Part shown: positions 24,157 to 31,475 of the stretch, piece by piece
Layout of the letters: the number at the start of each line of letters is the position of its first letter
How positions within the stretch are numbered: position 1 is the stretch's first letter
Source of the DNA: DAOUMF01 sp034408935
Lineage (GTDB): Bacteria; Chloroflexota; Dehalococcoidia; SM23-28-2; RBG-16-64-32
DNA length: 45,699 nt
Assembly: GCA_034408935.1 (NCBI GenBank)
Contig: DAOUMV010000001.1
Location: 1 to 45,699, forward strand
Direction: 5' to 3'
Program-made: the position numbers and the translations under genes
The notes under the pieces: model-generated
Told to the model about the DNA's origin: nothing
Database searches by the model: none
Seen by the model: only the letters and a program-made list of their open reading frames with translations

Positions 24157-24201
24157 AGGCCAAGGCGACGCCGATCTCCATACAGTAGATATCTACACGC
24201 G

Positions 24202-24229
24202 GTAGCGGAGGCCGGAAAGCCTCCGCTAC
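24202..24229 (+). terminator. Terminator hairpin after the FBP aldolase/phosphatase gene
   Basis: Perfect 11-bp stem GTAGCGGAGGC / GCCTCCGCTAC with loop CGGAAA, then ACTGTTGTTG. A separate 12-bp palindrome GTAGATATCTAC lies just upstream (24185-24196). Confidence 0.75.
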
Positions 24230-24272
24230 ACTGTTGTTGCGGCTATTGCTCTCGACTGGCCCCGCCATGTCG

Positions 24273-24278
24273 TATCGT
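24273..24278 (+). promoter_or_regulatory. -10 element placed for a leaderless rdgB mRNA
   Basis: TATCGT ends 8 nt before ATG 24287 (5 nt before the in-frame GTG 24284). No Shine-Dalgarno is present. Confidence 0.4.
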
Positions 24279-24286
24279 GATCTGTG

Positions 24287-24937
24287 ATGCCTCGTCTCCT
24301 CATCGCCACCAATAACCCCGGCAAGATCGCCGAGTTCCGCCGCCTGCTCGACGGCTGCGGTTGGGAGCTGGTGACCCCGGCCCAGCTCGACCTGACGCTG
24401 CCAGAGGACGAACCTGGCGACACCTATGAGGAGAATGCTAAGATAAAAGCGCTCAACGGCACCCGGGCCAGCGGCCTAGTCGCCCTGGCAGACGACTCCG
24501 GCCTGGAGATCGACGCCCTGGACGGCGGCCCCGGGGCGCGTTCCGCCCGCTTCCTGGGGGAGGACGCCGCCTACGAGGAGCGGTTCGCCCGCATCCTCGA
24601 CGACATGGAGGACCTCCAGTCCTCGAAGCGGTGGGCGCACTTCCGTTGCGTCATCGCCGTCGCCGAGCCGGATTCGGAGGCGGTCAAGTTGTGCCAGGGC
24701 GAGGTGCAGGGCCTGATCGCCTTTGAGCCTAGAGGAGAGCAGGGATTCGGCTACGACCCCATCTTCTACCTGCCGCAACTGGCGCGGACGATGGCCGAGT
24801 TGACGTCCCAGGTGAAGGACCTGATCAGCCACCGCGGGCGCGCCGCCATGCAGGCCCGCTCCCTGCTTAAAGAGATGCTCCATGAGCGACGACGAAGAGC
24901 TGATTCAGCCGACGAGCGTGTCCCCCCGGCCCGCTGA
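24287..24937 (+). CDS. rdgB: XTP/dITP diphosphatase (non-canonical purine NTP pyrophosphatase)
   Basis: House-cleaning enzyme that hydrolyses XTP and dITP to monophosphates. LLIATNNPGKIAEFRRLL is the family start, and the catalytic core ADDSGLEIDALDGGPGARSA is complete, as is RGEQGFGYDPIFYLP near the end. ATG 24287 follows GTG 24284 and either could be used; a -10 box is just upstream. The C-terminus runs about 56 bp into moaA in another frame, longer than needed for the fold. Together with moaA, the Ig-like gene and moaC it may form one transcript. Confidence 0.94.
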   Translation: MPRLLIATNNPGKIAEFRRLLDGCGWELVTPAQLDLTLPEDEPGDTYEENAKIKALNGTRASGLVALADDSGLEIDALDGGPGARSARFLGEDAAYEERFARILDDMEDLQSSKRWAHFRCVIAVAEPDSEAVKLCQGEVQGLIAFEPRGEQGFGYDPIFYLPQLARTMAELTSQVKDLISHRGRAAMQARSLLKEMLHERRRRADSADERVPPAR

Positions 24938-25961
24938 ACTCCGGGGCTCCGGCCAAACGCTCACTGATAGGCTGGATCGCCCCCTGCGCGACCTGCGCAT
25001 CTCGGTGACCGATCGCTGCAACTTCCGCTGCACGTACTGCATGCCCAAGCAGGTTTTCGGCAGCGACTTCCAGTTCCTACCGCGAAGCGAGATCCTGACC
25101 TTCGAGGAGGTCACGCGACTGGCGCGAACCTTCGTGGCCTTGGGCGTGCGGAAGATACGGGTTACGGGGGGCGAGCCGCTTATCCGCTCGGACGTCGAGA
25201 AGCTTATCGCTATGCTGGCGCGCATCGATGGCCTGAAAGACCTCACCCTGACGACCAACGGCTCGCTCCTGAAGTGGAAGGCCCGCGCCCTCAAGGAGGC
25301 GGGGCTAAACCGGATAACCATCAGCCTGGACTCCCTCGACAACGAAGTGTTCAAGGCGATGAACGACGTCAACTTCCCAGTAGAGCGCGTTCTCGATGGT
25401 ATCGAGGCGGCGGTGGAGGCCGGCCTGACCCCTGTCAAGGTCAACATGGTGGTCAAGAAGGGCGTCAACGATCACAACGTTCTCCAGATGGCCCGCCACT
25501 TCCGCGACAGTGGCCAGACGGTCCGCTTCATCGAGTACATGGATGTCGGGAACACCAATGGCTGGAGGTTGGACGATGTCGTTCCCGCCGGCGACATCGT
25601 AAGGATGATAGACGCGGAGATGCCTCTCGAGCCCCTCGATCCCGGCTACCGGGGGGAGGTGGCGAAGCGCTACCGCCACAAGGACGGTTCGGGCGAGCTC
25701 GGCCTCATAACCTCGGTCACCCACCCGTTCTGCGGCGACTGTACCCGCGCCCGCCTGTCCGCCGACGGCAAGCTGTACACCTGCCTTTTCGCGACGAAAG
25801 GTCACGACCTGCGCTCCCTGCTCCGCGGGGGCAACACCGACGAGGAGATCGCGGAGTTTCTGCGATCCGTATGGAAGGCCCGCGACGACCGCTACTCCGA
25901 GCGCAGGTCGTCGCAGACCCCGGACCTGCCCAAGGTGGAGATGTCCTACGTCGGCGGCTAG
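24882..25961 (+). CDS. moaA: GTP 3',8-cyclase (molybdopterin synthesis, radical SAM)
   Basis: Converts GTP to 3',8-cyclo-7,8-dihydro-GTP in the first step of molybdenum cofactor synthesis. The N-terminal radical-SAM cluster motif is C46xxxC50xxC53 in SVTDRCNFRCTYCMP. IRVTGGEPLIRSDV and LTTNGSLL follow. The C-terminal second [4Fe-4S] site is HPFCGDCTRARLSADGKLYT-CLF, and the protein ends in Gly-Gly (SYVGG), needed for activity. The first 25 or so residues are an extra acidic leader, so GTG 24918 could be the real start. Overlaps rdgB by 56 bp. Confidence 0.96.
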   Translation: MSDDEELIQPTSVSPRPAELRGSGQTLTDRLDRPLRDLRISVTDRCNFRCTYCMPKQVFGSDFQFLPRSEILTFEEVTRLARTFVALGVRKIRVTGGEPLIRSDVEKLIAMLARIDGLKDLTLTTNGSLLKWKARALKEAGLNRITISLDSLDNEVFKAMNDVNFPVERVLDGIEAAVEAGLTPVKVNMVVKKGVNDHNVLQMARHFRDSGQTVRFIEYMDVGNTNGWRLDDVVPAGDIVRMIDAEMPLEPLDPGYRGEVAKRYRHKDGSGELGLITSVTHPFCGDCTRARLSADGKLYTCLFATKGHDLRSLLRGGNTDEEIAEFLRSVWKARDDRYSERRSSQTPDLPKVEMSYVGG

Positions 25962-25984
25962 CCGGTAACGCAAGGGGGCGAAGT

Positions 25985-26320
25985 ATGTCTGAGACCAACT
26001 TTGGAATTCATATCCCGTCGGACAGCCAACGGGTGTGGAGTACTCTGATCCAAGTGACCGTAACGGATGGGGTGTCCGGGGAGCCGCTGTCGGGAGCGAA
26101 AGTCCATCTAAGCATTGATGGAGATGGCACCTTCAAACTCGCACTACACGAAACAGAAGAAAACGTGGAGACAGATGATAATGGTCAGGCATTTTGTGTT
26201 TGGTACGAGTATCCAATCTACCGGCCACAACGCGACTTGAACTCCACGATTCACGCATCATGTACGATCGCCAACGCTGAAGTCCGTCTGAGAACGTTCA
26301 TCACTGTCGAAGGGCCCTAG
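25985..26320 (+). CDS. Bacterial Ig-like (Big_1/invasin-type) single-domain protein of unknown function
   Basis: A 111-aa protein inserted between moaA and moaC. VTVTDGVSGEPLSGAKVHLS, then DGDGTF and TDDNGQAFCVWY, match the Big_1 or carboxypeptidase-regulatory-like sandwich pattern (a V-x-G-x-P-L-x-G-A-x-V strand pair and a D-x-x-G-x-A turn). There is no signal peptide, so it would stay inside unless secreted by another route. Codon use is visibly less GC-rich than moaA and moaC on either side (many A/T third positions), which suggests recent acquisition. ATG 25985 has a GGGGG stretch upstream. 23 bp after moaA and 9 bp before moaC. Confidence 0.7.
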   Translation: MSETNFGIHIPSDSQRVWSTLIQVTVTDGVSGEPLSGAKVHLSIDGDGTFKLALHETEENVETDDNGQAFCVWYEYPIYRPQRDLNSTIHASCTIANAEVRLRTFITVEGP

Positions 26321-26329
26321 CAAGAAGTC

Positions 26330-26812
26330 ATGGCTCGGCCTAAGCTCACCCATCTCGACAAGTCTGGCCGCCCCCGCATGGTGGACGTCAGCGCCAAAGC
26401 CGACACCGCCCGCGAGGCCGTCGCCAAGGGCTCCGTCTACATGGCCCCGGAGACCCTCGACCTCATCGTGTCTGGCCGCGCCGCCAAGGGCGACGTCCTC
26501 ACCACCGCCCAGCTCGCCGGCATCATGGCCGCCAAGCGTACCCACGAGCTCATCCCCCTTTGCCACCCCCTGCCCCTCACCGGCATCGAGGTCTCGCTGG
26601 AGCCGGACGAGGCGCGGAGCGCTGTCGACATCACTGCTACCGTGCGCACCACGGCCAAGACGGGCGTGGAGATGGAGGCCCTAACGGCCGTGTCAGTGGC
26701 CGCCCTCACCGTCTATGACATGCTCAAGGCGGCCCAGCGCGACATCCGCATCGGCGATATCCGGCTGGCGCGCAAGAGCGGCGGCAAGAGCGGCGAGATA
26801 GAGCTCGAGTAG
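26330..26812 (+). CDS. moaC: Cyclic pyranopterin monophosphate synthase
   Basis: Second step of molybdenum cofactor synthesis, converting the MoaA product to cyclic pyranopterin monophosphate. The 160-aa length is usual. TAREAVAKGSVYM, KGDVLTTAQLAGIMAAKRTH, ELIPLCHPLPLTGIEV and GVEMEALTAVSVAALTVYDM are complete signatures, including the Lys/His/Asp active-site residues. ATG 26330 is preceded by AAGAAG. Its TAG stop lies within a 28-bp palindrome that also contains the stop of the convergent gene. Confidence 0.96.
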   Translation: MARPKLTHLDKSGRPRMVDVSAKADTAREAVAKGSVYMAPETLDLIVSGRAAKGDVLTTAQLAGIMAAKRTHELIPLCHPLPLTGIEVSLEPDEARSAVDITATVRTTAKTGVEMEALTAVSVAALTVYDMLKAAQRDIRIGDIRLARKSGGKSGEIELE

Positions 26813-26836
26813 GGGCGATTCGCGAATCGCCCCTAC
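26809..26836. terminator. 28-bp perfect palindrome shared by two convergent stop codons
   Basis: Two 14-bp perfect arms, GTAGGGGCGATTCG and its complement, meet at 26822/26823 with no loop. The left arm contains the moaC TAG (26810-26812) and the right arm the TAG of the minus-strand gene (26835-26833). A GTAGGGGCG word recurs at 39255-39263. Likely a bidirectional transcription end or a dispersed palindromic repeat that landed at the gene ends. Confidence 0.8.
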
Positions 26837-27249
26837 AGCCCGGCCTTTGCTTCCCCCTCCGCCTGGCGCTCCAGAAGCAGCTCCACCACCTTGGTCAGGG
26901 CGTTGTAGGCGTACACGACGTAGTCGCGCGGGTGGAGGTCCTCCAGCTTCTTCAGCTTCTCCTCGCGCATCGCCACCGGGTCCGTCTGTTCCAGCGCCAG
27001 CGCCGTCACGTCCTGGCCTATCACCAGCTCGTACAGCTCGCCGTCCGGAGCGAGGACGACGCACCCCCGCTCCGGCGAGTCGACCCCAGGTGCCTCCACC
27101 TCTATGCCGAAGGCGAAGAAGGCACCAGGAAAGGGCGGGAACGGGTCCAGTCGCCCCGTCGCCTCCTGGAGCAGACGCCGCAGCCGCTGCGCTAGGCTGT
27201 CCAGGGCGGCGTCCGCCTCGGCCTTGTACTCAAGGGGGTCTTCCAGCAT
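26833..27249 (-). CDS. Protein of unknown function (138 aa)
   Basis: Not recognised. An N-terminal helix (EYKAEADAALDSLAQRLRRL) is followed by a small beta-rich part (GAFFAFGIEVEAPG, RGCVVLAPDGELYELVIG) and a long C-terminal helix (VVYAYNALTKVVELLLERQA). Probably cytoplasmic and possibly a dimer. ATG 27249 was chosen because a consensus TATAAT is 25 nt upstream; the longer reading would run into the divergent promoter. It is divergent from the SufR-like regulator and shares its promoter region, so it may be a target of that regulator. Confidence 0.7.
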   Translation of the reverse strand: MLEDPLEYKAEADAALDSLAQRLRRLLQEATGRLDPFPPFPGAFFAFGIEVEAPGVDSPERGCVVLAPDGELYELVIGQDVTALALEQTDPVAMREEKLKKLEDLHPRDYVVYAYNALTKVVELLLERQAEGEAKAGL

Positions 27250-27274
27250 GGCAGGGTCAAAAAGACTGTTTAGA

Positions 27275-27312
27275 ATTATACTATTTCGCTTTGTTCGCCA
27301 ACATGCTAGAAT
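27275..27312. promoter_or_regulatory. Divergent promoter region of the unknown gene and the SufR-like regulator
   Basis: Minus strand: TGTTGG (27303-27298), 17 bp, consensus TATAAT (27280-27275). Plus strand: TTCGCT (27284-27289), 17 bp, TAGAAT (27307-27312), with ATG 27319 six nt later and no Shine-Dalgarno. The region is AT-rich against the local background. A regulator binding between the two boxes would control both genes. Confidence 0.6.
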
Positions 27313-27318
27313 ATTCCT

Positions 27319-27963
27319 ATGGTAGCCGCCCTTCAGATACAGTCCACCCGCCAGCAGATACTCGAGTACCTCCAGCGCCACGGCCGGACCACTGTCAAAG
27401 AGCTGGGCAACCTCCTGAACCTCACCTCCACCGGTATCCGCCAGCACCTAACTGTGCTGCAGCGCGATGGTTTGGTGGACGCCCGCGAGGAGCGCGGCCG
27501 CGTGGGCCGACCCACCCTAGTATACTCCCTCACCGAAAAGGCCGACGCACTGTTCCCCAAGACCTACGACGCCCTGGCCTGCGTCCTCCTGGAGGAGATC
27601 CGCTCCAGCCAGGGCAACGAGCGCCTGCATGAGCTCCTGCGTCAGGTGGCGGAACGCATGGCCGCACCCTACAGCGAGCGGATGGAGGGAAAGCCTCTAG
27701 CCGAGCGTGTGCGAGAGACGGTCGCCATCATGGAGGAGCAGGGCTGCGTCGTGGACTGCCGCGAAGAGGACAGGGACTACTACATCGACGAGTTCACCTG
27801 TCCTTTCCCCAAGGTAGCTCACCAGGACCACGCTGTCTGCGTCCTTCACGTGGACTTCATCCGCATCCTCACCGGCGCCGACACCCGCCTCACCGAGAGC
27901 CTGCTCCGCGGCCAGCGCGCCTGCAGCCACCGCATCCGCGGCAATGCCACCGCTCACACCTAG
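27319..27963 (+). CDS. SufR-like winged-helix regulator with putative Fe-S cysteines
   Basis: A 214-aa transcription factor. Residues about 8-75 are a DeoR/ArsR-type winged helix (QQILEYLQRHGRTTVKELGN, STGIRQHLTVLQRDGLV, RGRVGRPTLVYSLTEKADALF). The GRP-x-x-x-Y-x-LT-x-K-A motif is typical of SufR, the repressor of Fe-S assembly genes. The C-terminal domain has C161-x12-C174 and C202, close to the cluster ligands of SufR but with one Cys of the C-x12-C-x13-C-x14-C series missing; C143 and C147 could contribute. Adjacent to the molybdopterin genes rather than suf genes. Appears leaderless. Confidence 0.83.
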   Translation: MVAALQIQSTRQQILEYLQRHGRTTVKELGNLLNLTSTGIRQHLTVLQRDGLVDAREERGRVGRPTLVYSLTEKADALFPKTYDALACVLLEEIRSSQGNERLHELLRQVAERMAAPYSERMEGKPLAERVRETVAIMEEQGCVVDCREEDRDYYIDEFTCPFPKVAHQDHAVCVLHVDFIRILTGADTRLTESLLRGQRACSHRIRGNATAHT

Positions 27964-28082
27964 GGCGGCCACTCGCACCATTTCGCCCCCGAAGCACTCG
28001 AGCAACAGAACCCGGAAGCAATTCCTGCTCTCATCCCTCACTGTTCCATTGCTCCGGCCGGGGATGGGATAATGAGGCCAGC

Positions 28083-28757
28083 ATGCTGTGGGTCAATCAG
28101 TTCGGCATCGTCGACGGTGAGGTGCGGGAGGAGAGCCCCTGGGTCGGCGTCTTCCCCGAGGAAGGCCGCGTGGAGCCCCAGGAAGCGGCCGACTTCTTCG
28201 TCGTGGTGGAGCCGGCCCTGCCAGGCAGCGAGCACTACTGCCGTGATCTCTCCGAGGCCATCGGCAAGCAATTCCGGGAGCGCCGCCTATCCCTCACGGG
28301 CGGCATCCTGCGCGCCCTAAAAGCCGCCCACGAGAACCTGCGCGACTGGAACCGCAGAAGCCTGAAACAGCACCGGGTGGCGGCGGGCGTCTCCTGCCTC
28401 GCCGTGCGTGGCGCCGCCGCCGGCTGGGAGGCCTACCTAGGACAGGTGACCCCCGCCGCCGCTGCCGTCCTCCATAGCGGCTCCCTCGCCCGCCTGGAGC
28501 CTACCCTGCCCGACGCCGCCGAGCCCCTCGGCCTCCACGAGCAGTTCTGGCCCGACCTCTCCCGCCATCAGCTCAGTGAGGGAGACCGCCTGCTCCTCCT
28601 TAGCTCCGATCTCGCCGCCGCCCTCTCCGACGAGGAGCTGGCCGAGGCCCTGAGGCCTCGCCCCGAGGAGACGCTCCCCCTGCTCTACCGTAAGGGCAAG
28701 GAGATGCCCTACTGCGCCGCCGTCCTCGTCGCTTCCCTCCCGGAGGGCCCCGCCTGA
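28083..28757 (+). CDS. PP2C/PPM-like domain protein (224 aa)
   Basis: The middle and C-terminal parts resemble PPM phosphatases: AAHENLRDWNRRSLKQHRVA, AAGVSCLAVRG, AYLGQVTPAAAAVLHSG (in place of the usual VGDSR) and LSEGDRLLLLSSDLAAALSD. The metal-binding DG and DN acid residues of active PP2C are not evident at VRGAAAGW and LLSSDLAAA-L, so it may be a degenerate or pseudo-phosphatase. ATG 28083 sits 9 nt after GATAAT; GAGG at 28074-28077 could serve as Shine-Dalgarno. The stop overlaps the tsaD start (CTGA), so the two are coupled. Confidence 0.7.
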   Translation: MLWVNQFGIVDGEVREESPWVGVFPEEGRVEPQEAADFFVVVEPALPGSEHYCRDLSEAIGKQFRERRLSLTGGILRALKAAHENLRDWNRRSLKQHRVAAGVSCLAVRGAAAGWEAYLGQVTPAAAAVLHSGSLARLEPTLPDAAEPLGLHEQFWPDLSRHQLSEGDRLLLLSSDLAAALSDEELAEALRPRPEETLPLLYRKGKEMPYCAAVLVASLPEGPA

Positions 28758-29758
28758 ACATACTCGGCATCGAAACCTCCTGTGACGAGACGGCTGCCGC
28801 CGTTGTCCGCGACGGCACACGCCCCCTCTCCAGCGTCGTCTCATCCCAGGTCGAGCTGCACGCCCGCTACGGCGGCGTGGTGCCCGAGCTCGCCTCGCGC
28901 CAGCACGTGGAGGCGATGGTCCCCGTCCTAGACGAGGCGCTGGAGCAAGCCGGCTGCACCCTGCGAGACGTCGACGCCGTGGCGGTGACGACCGGCCCCG
29001 GACTGGCCGGGGCCCTGCTGGTCGGCGCCAACGCCGCCAAGGCCATCGCCTACGCCCGCGGGGTCCCCCTGGTAGCGGTCAACCACCTGGAGGGGCACAT
29101 TTACGCCGCCTGGCTGGCGGACGCTCCGTCCCAGGACGATGCTCGGGCGCCCCGATTCCCTGCCCTCTGCCTCATCGTCTCCGGCGGCCACACCGACCTC
29201 GTCCTTATGACGGGCCACGGCCGCTACCGTCGCCTGGGGGAAACCGCCGACGACGCGGCCGGCGAGGCGTTCGACAAGGTAGCGCGGCTGATGGGGCTGG
29301 GCTTCCCTGGCGGCCCCGCGATCGAGCGGCTGGCAGGCGATGTCATCCCAGCGCTCCGCCTCCCCCGCGCCAGGCTCCGTCGTCCCTACGACTTCTCCTT
29401 CAGCGGCCTCAAGACGAAGGTCCTGCGGCTGGTGCGCGGCCAGGAGGGCCCCATCCCTCCGCTACCCGAACTCGCGGCCGCTTTCCAGGATGCGGTGGTG
29501 GATGCCCTCGTCACCAAGACCCTGGCCGCCGCCCTCGACCACGACGCCGCCGAGGTGATCCTGGTGGGCGGCGTCGCCGCCAACAGCGCCCTGCGCCGGG
29601 CCCTGAGCGAGCGCTCCCCTCTGCCGGTGCGCATCCCCCGCCCAGCCCTCTGCACCGACAACGGCGCCATGATCGCCGCCTGCGGTTGGTGGTGCCTCCA
29701 GGCCGGCCACACCGCCTCCCTGGCCGTCGACGTCCAGCCCGGCCTGCGCATCGGCTGA
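28754..29758 (+). CDS. tsaD: tRNA N6-adenosine threonylcarbamoyltransferase, CTG start
   Basis: Transfers threonylcarbamoyl to A37 of ANN-decoding tRNAs with TsaB and TsaE. The protein of 334 aa starts at CTG 28754, read as (M)NILGIETSCDETAAAVV, the exact canonical N-terminus. No ATG, GTG or TTG is in frame upstream near this point, and GTG 28877 would delete the first strands and ATPase motif. GGAGGG (28742-28747) is 6 nt from the CTG. Metal ligands H111 and H115 (VNHLEGHIYAAW) and the ATP-binding LIVSGGHTDLVLM are intact, as is GGVAANSALR. tsaB and tsaE are not in this window. Confidence 0.95.
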   Translation: MNILGIETSCDETAAAVVRDGTRPLSSVVSSQVELHARYGGVVPELASRQHVEAMVPVLDEALEQAGCTLRDVDAVAVTTGPGLAGALLVGANAAKAIAYARGVPLVAVNHLEGHIYAAWLADAPSQDDARAPRFPALCLIVSGGHTDLVLMTGHGRYRRLGETADDAAGEAFDKVARLMGLGFPGGPAIERLAGDVIPALRLPRARLRRPYDFSFSGLKTKVLRLVRGQEGPIPPLPELAAAFQDAVVDALVTKTLAAALDHDAAEVILVGGVAANSALRRALSERSPLPVRIPRPALCTDNGAMIAACGWWCLQAGHTASLAVDVQPGLRIG

Positions 29759-29822
29759 GCCCGCAGCAAGAGATCATCGGAGCAGCGGAGTAAAAGACCC
29801 ACTACTCCATTGCTCAATGGTC

Positions 29823-31061
29823 TCACGATAGCGGGCAGTTCCCGCAGCGCCCCTGCGAGCAGTAGTTGCGCAGGAGGAACAGCATCCCCTGCTGGCGCCG
29901 CGCGTTCACCTTCACCGCCCCGCCAACGGCCTCGTCCAGGTCACGGACGGCCCCGTAGGCCGCCGGCCGCGGCAGACCGTGGTACAGCTTCAGCGCCCGG
30001 CCGGGCCGCGGCTCCATCCCGGCGGCGAAGAAGGGGAGGACAGCGTTGGTCAGTATCTCCACCGCCCGCCCCCTTCCAATGAGGGTACGCCCGCACCGCC
30101 TCAGGGTCAGAGACGCCACGGCTTGGGTGCTGTCCTCCTCCAAGAGGACCCCCAACCCCTGGACCAGCCCCGCCTCAGCGTGGCGGGCCGCCAGGCGGGC
30201 GGCCGCCTCCAGGCGCCGGGCGGGGTGGTTCCCCGGCCGTAGCCCGGCCCTCCGCCAGGCCAGCGCTGGAGGCCGTGTCGCCGCTTCCGCCATCAGCTCC
30301 TGGGCGGCCGCAGCGCGCTCCCTCGTCGGGACGTCCAGCAGCGCCCGTTGCATCTGAGCCCAGGGCAGCCGCTGGGCCAGGTGGAGGAACACCTCGCGGT
30401 TGCCCCCGTAGCCCAGCGCCTCCAGAAGGGCGCTGTACAGCACCTCGTCGCGGTCCTGGCTGGCCAGCGCCCGGCGGAATTCGGCCGTCCGCCGCCAGAA
30501 GCGGATGTCGCCCAGCCTGTCGAGGACAGCCGCCGTCGCCACGTCTGTCATCCGGCCGACGGCGATGCGGCAGGGCTCCTGCCACAGGGCGGGCCGCTCC
30601 AGCCAGCGACGTATCTCCTCCTGCCGGCGCTCCAGCCAGGGAGCCAGGGCCGCCACCGGCACGCGGCGCCCGCTGGCGAGAAGCGTGTCCTCAGACTCAT
30701 CGGGCCAGAACACCAGGTGGAGGGCCAGCCGGTTGTAGGCGGGGTCGTGGTGGTGGCCGTGGCGGTGGAAGTCGCTGGTCCGCACGTGCAGCTCCACGTC
30801 CCCCTTGAGGGTGCCCCAGGGAGCCTGGATCACGGCGTCGCGGAAGTCGGGGCCGGGGCCTCCTCCCCGTCTTCCCCGGTACAGCACCTGCAGGGGCCAA
30901 CCGGAGATCGTGGCCAGAGCTCGGGGCGGGAACCGCTGGCCTTCCCATAGCTGGGACAGGTCGCGCTCGCTCAACGCGACACGAGACTCGGGACTCGAGA
31001 CACGGACTGGGTACGGCTTGGCGGGGTCATGGACGGCCAGCATCGCCTGGCTCCCGTTCAC
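29823..31061 (-). CDS. DUF2851 family protein (412 aa)
   Basis: A large protein of unknown function. The conserved core has PGPDFRDAVIQAPWGTLKGD, VELHVRTSDFHRHGHHHDPA-YN and LALHLVFWPD, the signature of DUF2851. The C-terminus has a four-Cys group (NYCSQGRCGNCPLS) that could bind a metal or cluster. The first 30 residues are encoded by GACACGAGACTCG-type repeat DNA and are probably not functional. The GTG start at 31061 overlaps the XRE gene by 35 bp; ATG 31043 is an alternative. It seems to form an operon with the XRE regulator. Confidence 0.85.
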   Translation of the reverse strand: MNGSQAMLAVHDPAKPYPVRVSSPESRVALSERDLSQLWEGQRFPPRALATISGWPLQVLYRGRRGGGPGPDFRDAVIQAPWGTLKGDVELHVRTSDFHRHGHHHDPAYNRLALHLVFWPDESEDTLLASGRRVPVAALAPWLERRQEEIRRWLERPALWQEPCRIAVGRMTDVATAAVLDRLGDIRFWRRTAEFRRALASQDRDEVLYSALLEALGYGGNREVFLHLAQRLPWAQMQRALLDVPTRERAAAAQELMAEAATRPPALAWRRAGLRPGNHPARRLEAAARLAARHAEAGLVQGLGVLLEEDSTQAVASLTLRRCGRTLIGRGRAVEILTNAVLPFFAAGMEPRPGRALKLYHGLPRPAAYGAVRDLDEAVGGAVKVNARRQQGMLFLLRNYCSQGRCGNCPLS

Positions 31062-31335
31062 GTGTTTCCTGTTTCGTGTCCCGTGTCCCGTATTCGAAGC
31101 TGGCCCGCTCGGCGATGATGGCTAGGATGCGCGCCGACGCGCCGCGGGGCCGGTAGACGCCGGTCTCCCACTCGCTCACCGTCTGCTGGCGGACGCCCAG
31201 CTCTTCCGCCATATCGCTCTGGCTGAGGCCCAGGTGTCGGCGCAGGGCGCGCACGCTGCCCGCCTCCCAGGTGGGCTGCTTGGGACGCTTCCTCCTGCCG
31301 CGGGGTGCGCCAGCCGCGTCTTCGCTCTTCTCCAC
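31027..31335 (-). CDS. XRE-family helix-turn-helix repressor (102 aa)
   Basis: A small DNA-binding protein. The HTH is RALRRHLGLSQSDMAEELGV followed by RQQTVSEWETGVYRP, a standard Cro/C1-type core (about residues 25-65). The basic N-terminus (RGRRKRPKQP) may add minor-groove contacts. The last 20 residues are read from GGGACACGGGACACG-type repeat DNA. GTG 31335 lies 7 nt after TAACAT with no Shine-Dalgarno, so the mRNA looks leaderless. A perfect operator palindrome in its promoter implies autorepression. It overlaps DUF2851 by 35 bp and probably controls it. Confidence 0.88.
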   Translation of the reverse strand: MEKSEDAAGAPRGRRKRPKQPTWEAGSVRALRRHLGLSQSDMAEELGVRQQTVSEWETGVYRPRGASARILAIIAERASFEYGTRDTKQETREREPGDAGRP

Positions 31336-31342
31336 GCCCCGT

Positions 31343-31371
31343 ATGTTACACGGAACCGTGTAACTTTTCAA
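31343..31371 (-). promoter_or_regulatory. XRE promoter with embedded perfect operator palindrome
   Basis: Minus strand TTGAAA (31371-31366), 17 bp, TAACAT (31348-31343), GTG 31335. Inside the spacer and -10 (31345-31364) are perfect 9-bp arms GTTACACGG and CCGTGTAAC around a 2-bp centre. Bound repressor would block RNA polymerase directly. Confidence 0.8.
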
Positions 31372-31475
31372 GTAGCCCGTTGCAGTACCACCCCGCACCC
31401 TCGCAGGAGGTCGCTTCGCCCACCCTCCCGCCTGTAGCTTCGAGCCCAGATGGAAAAAAGGAAGCAGAGCCCCTC

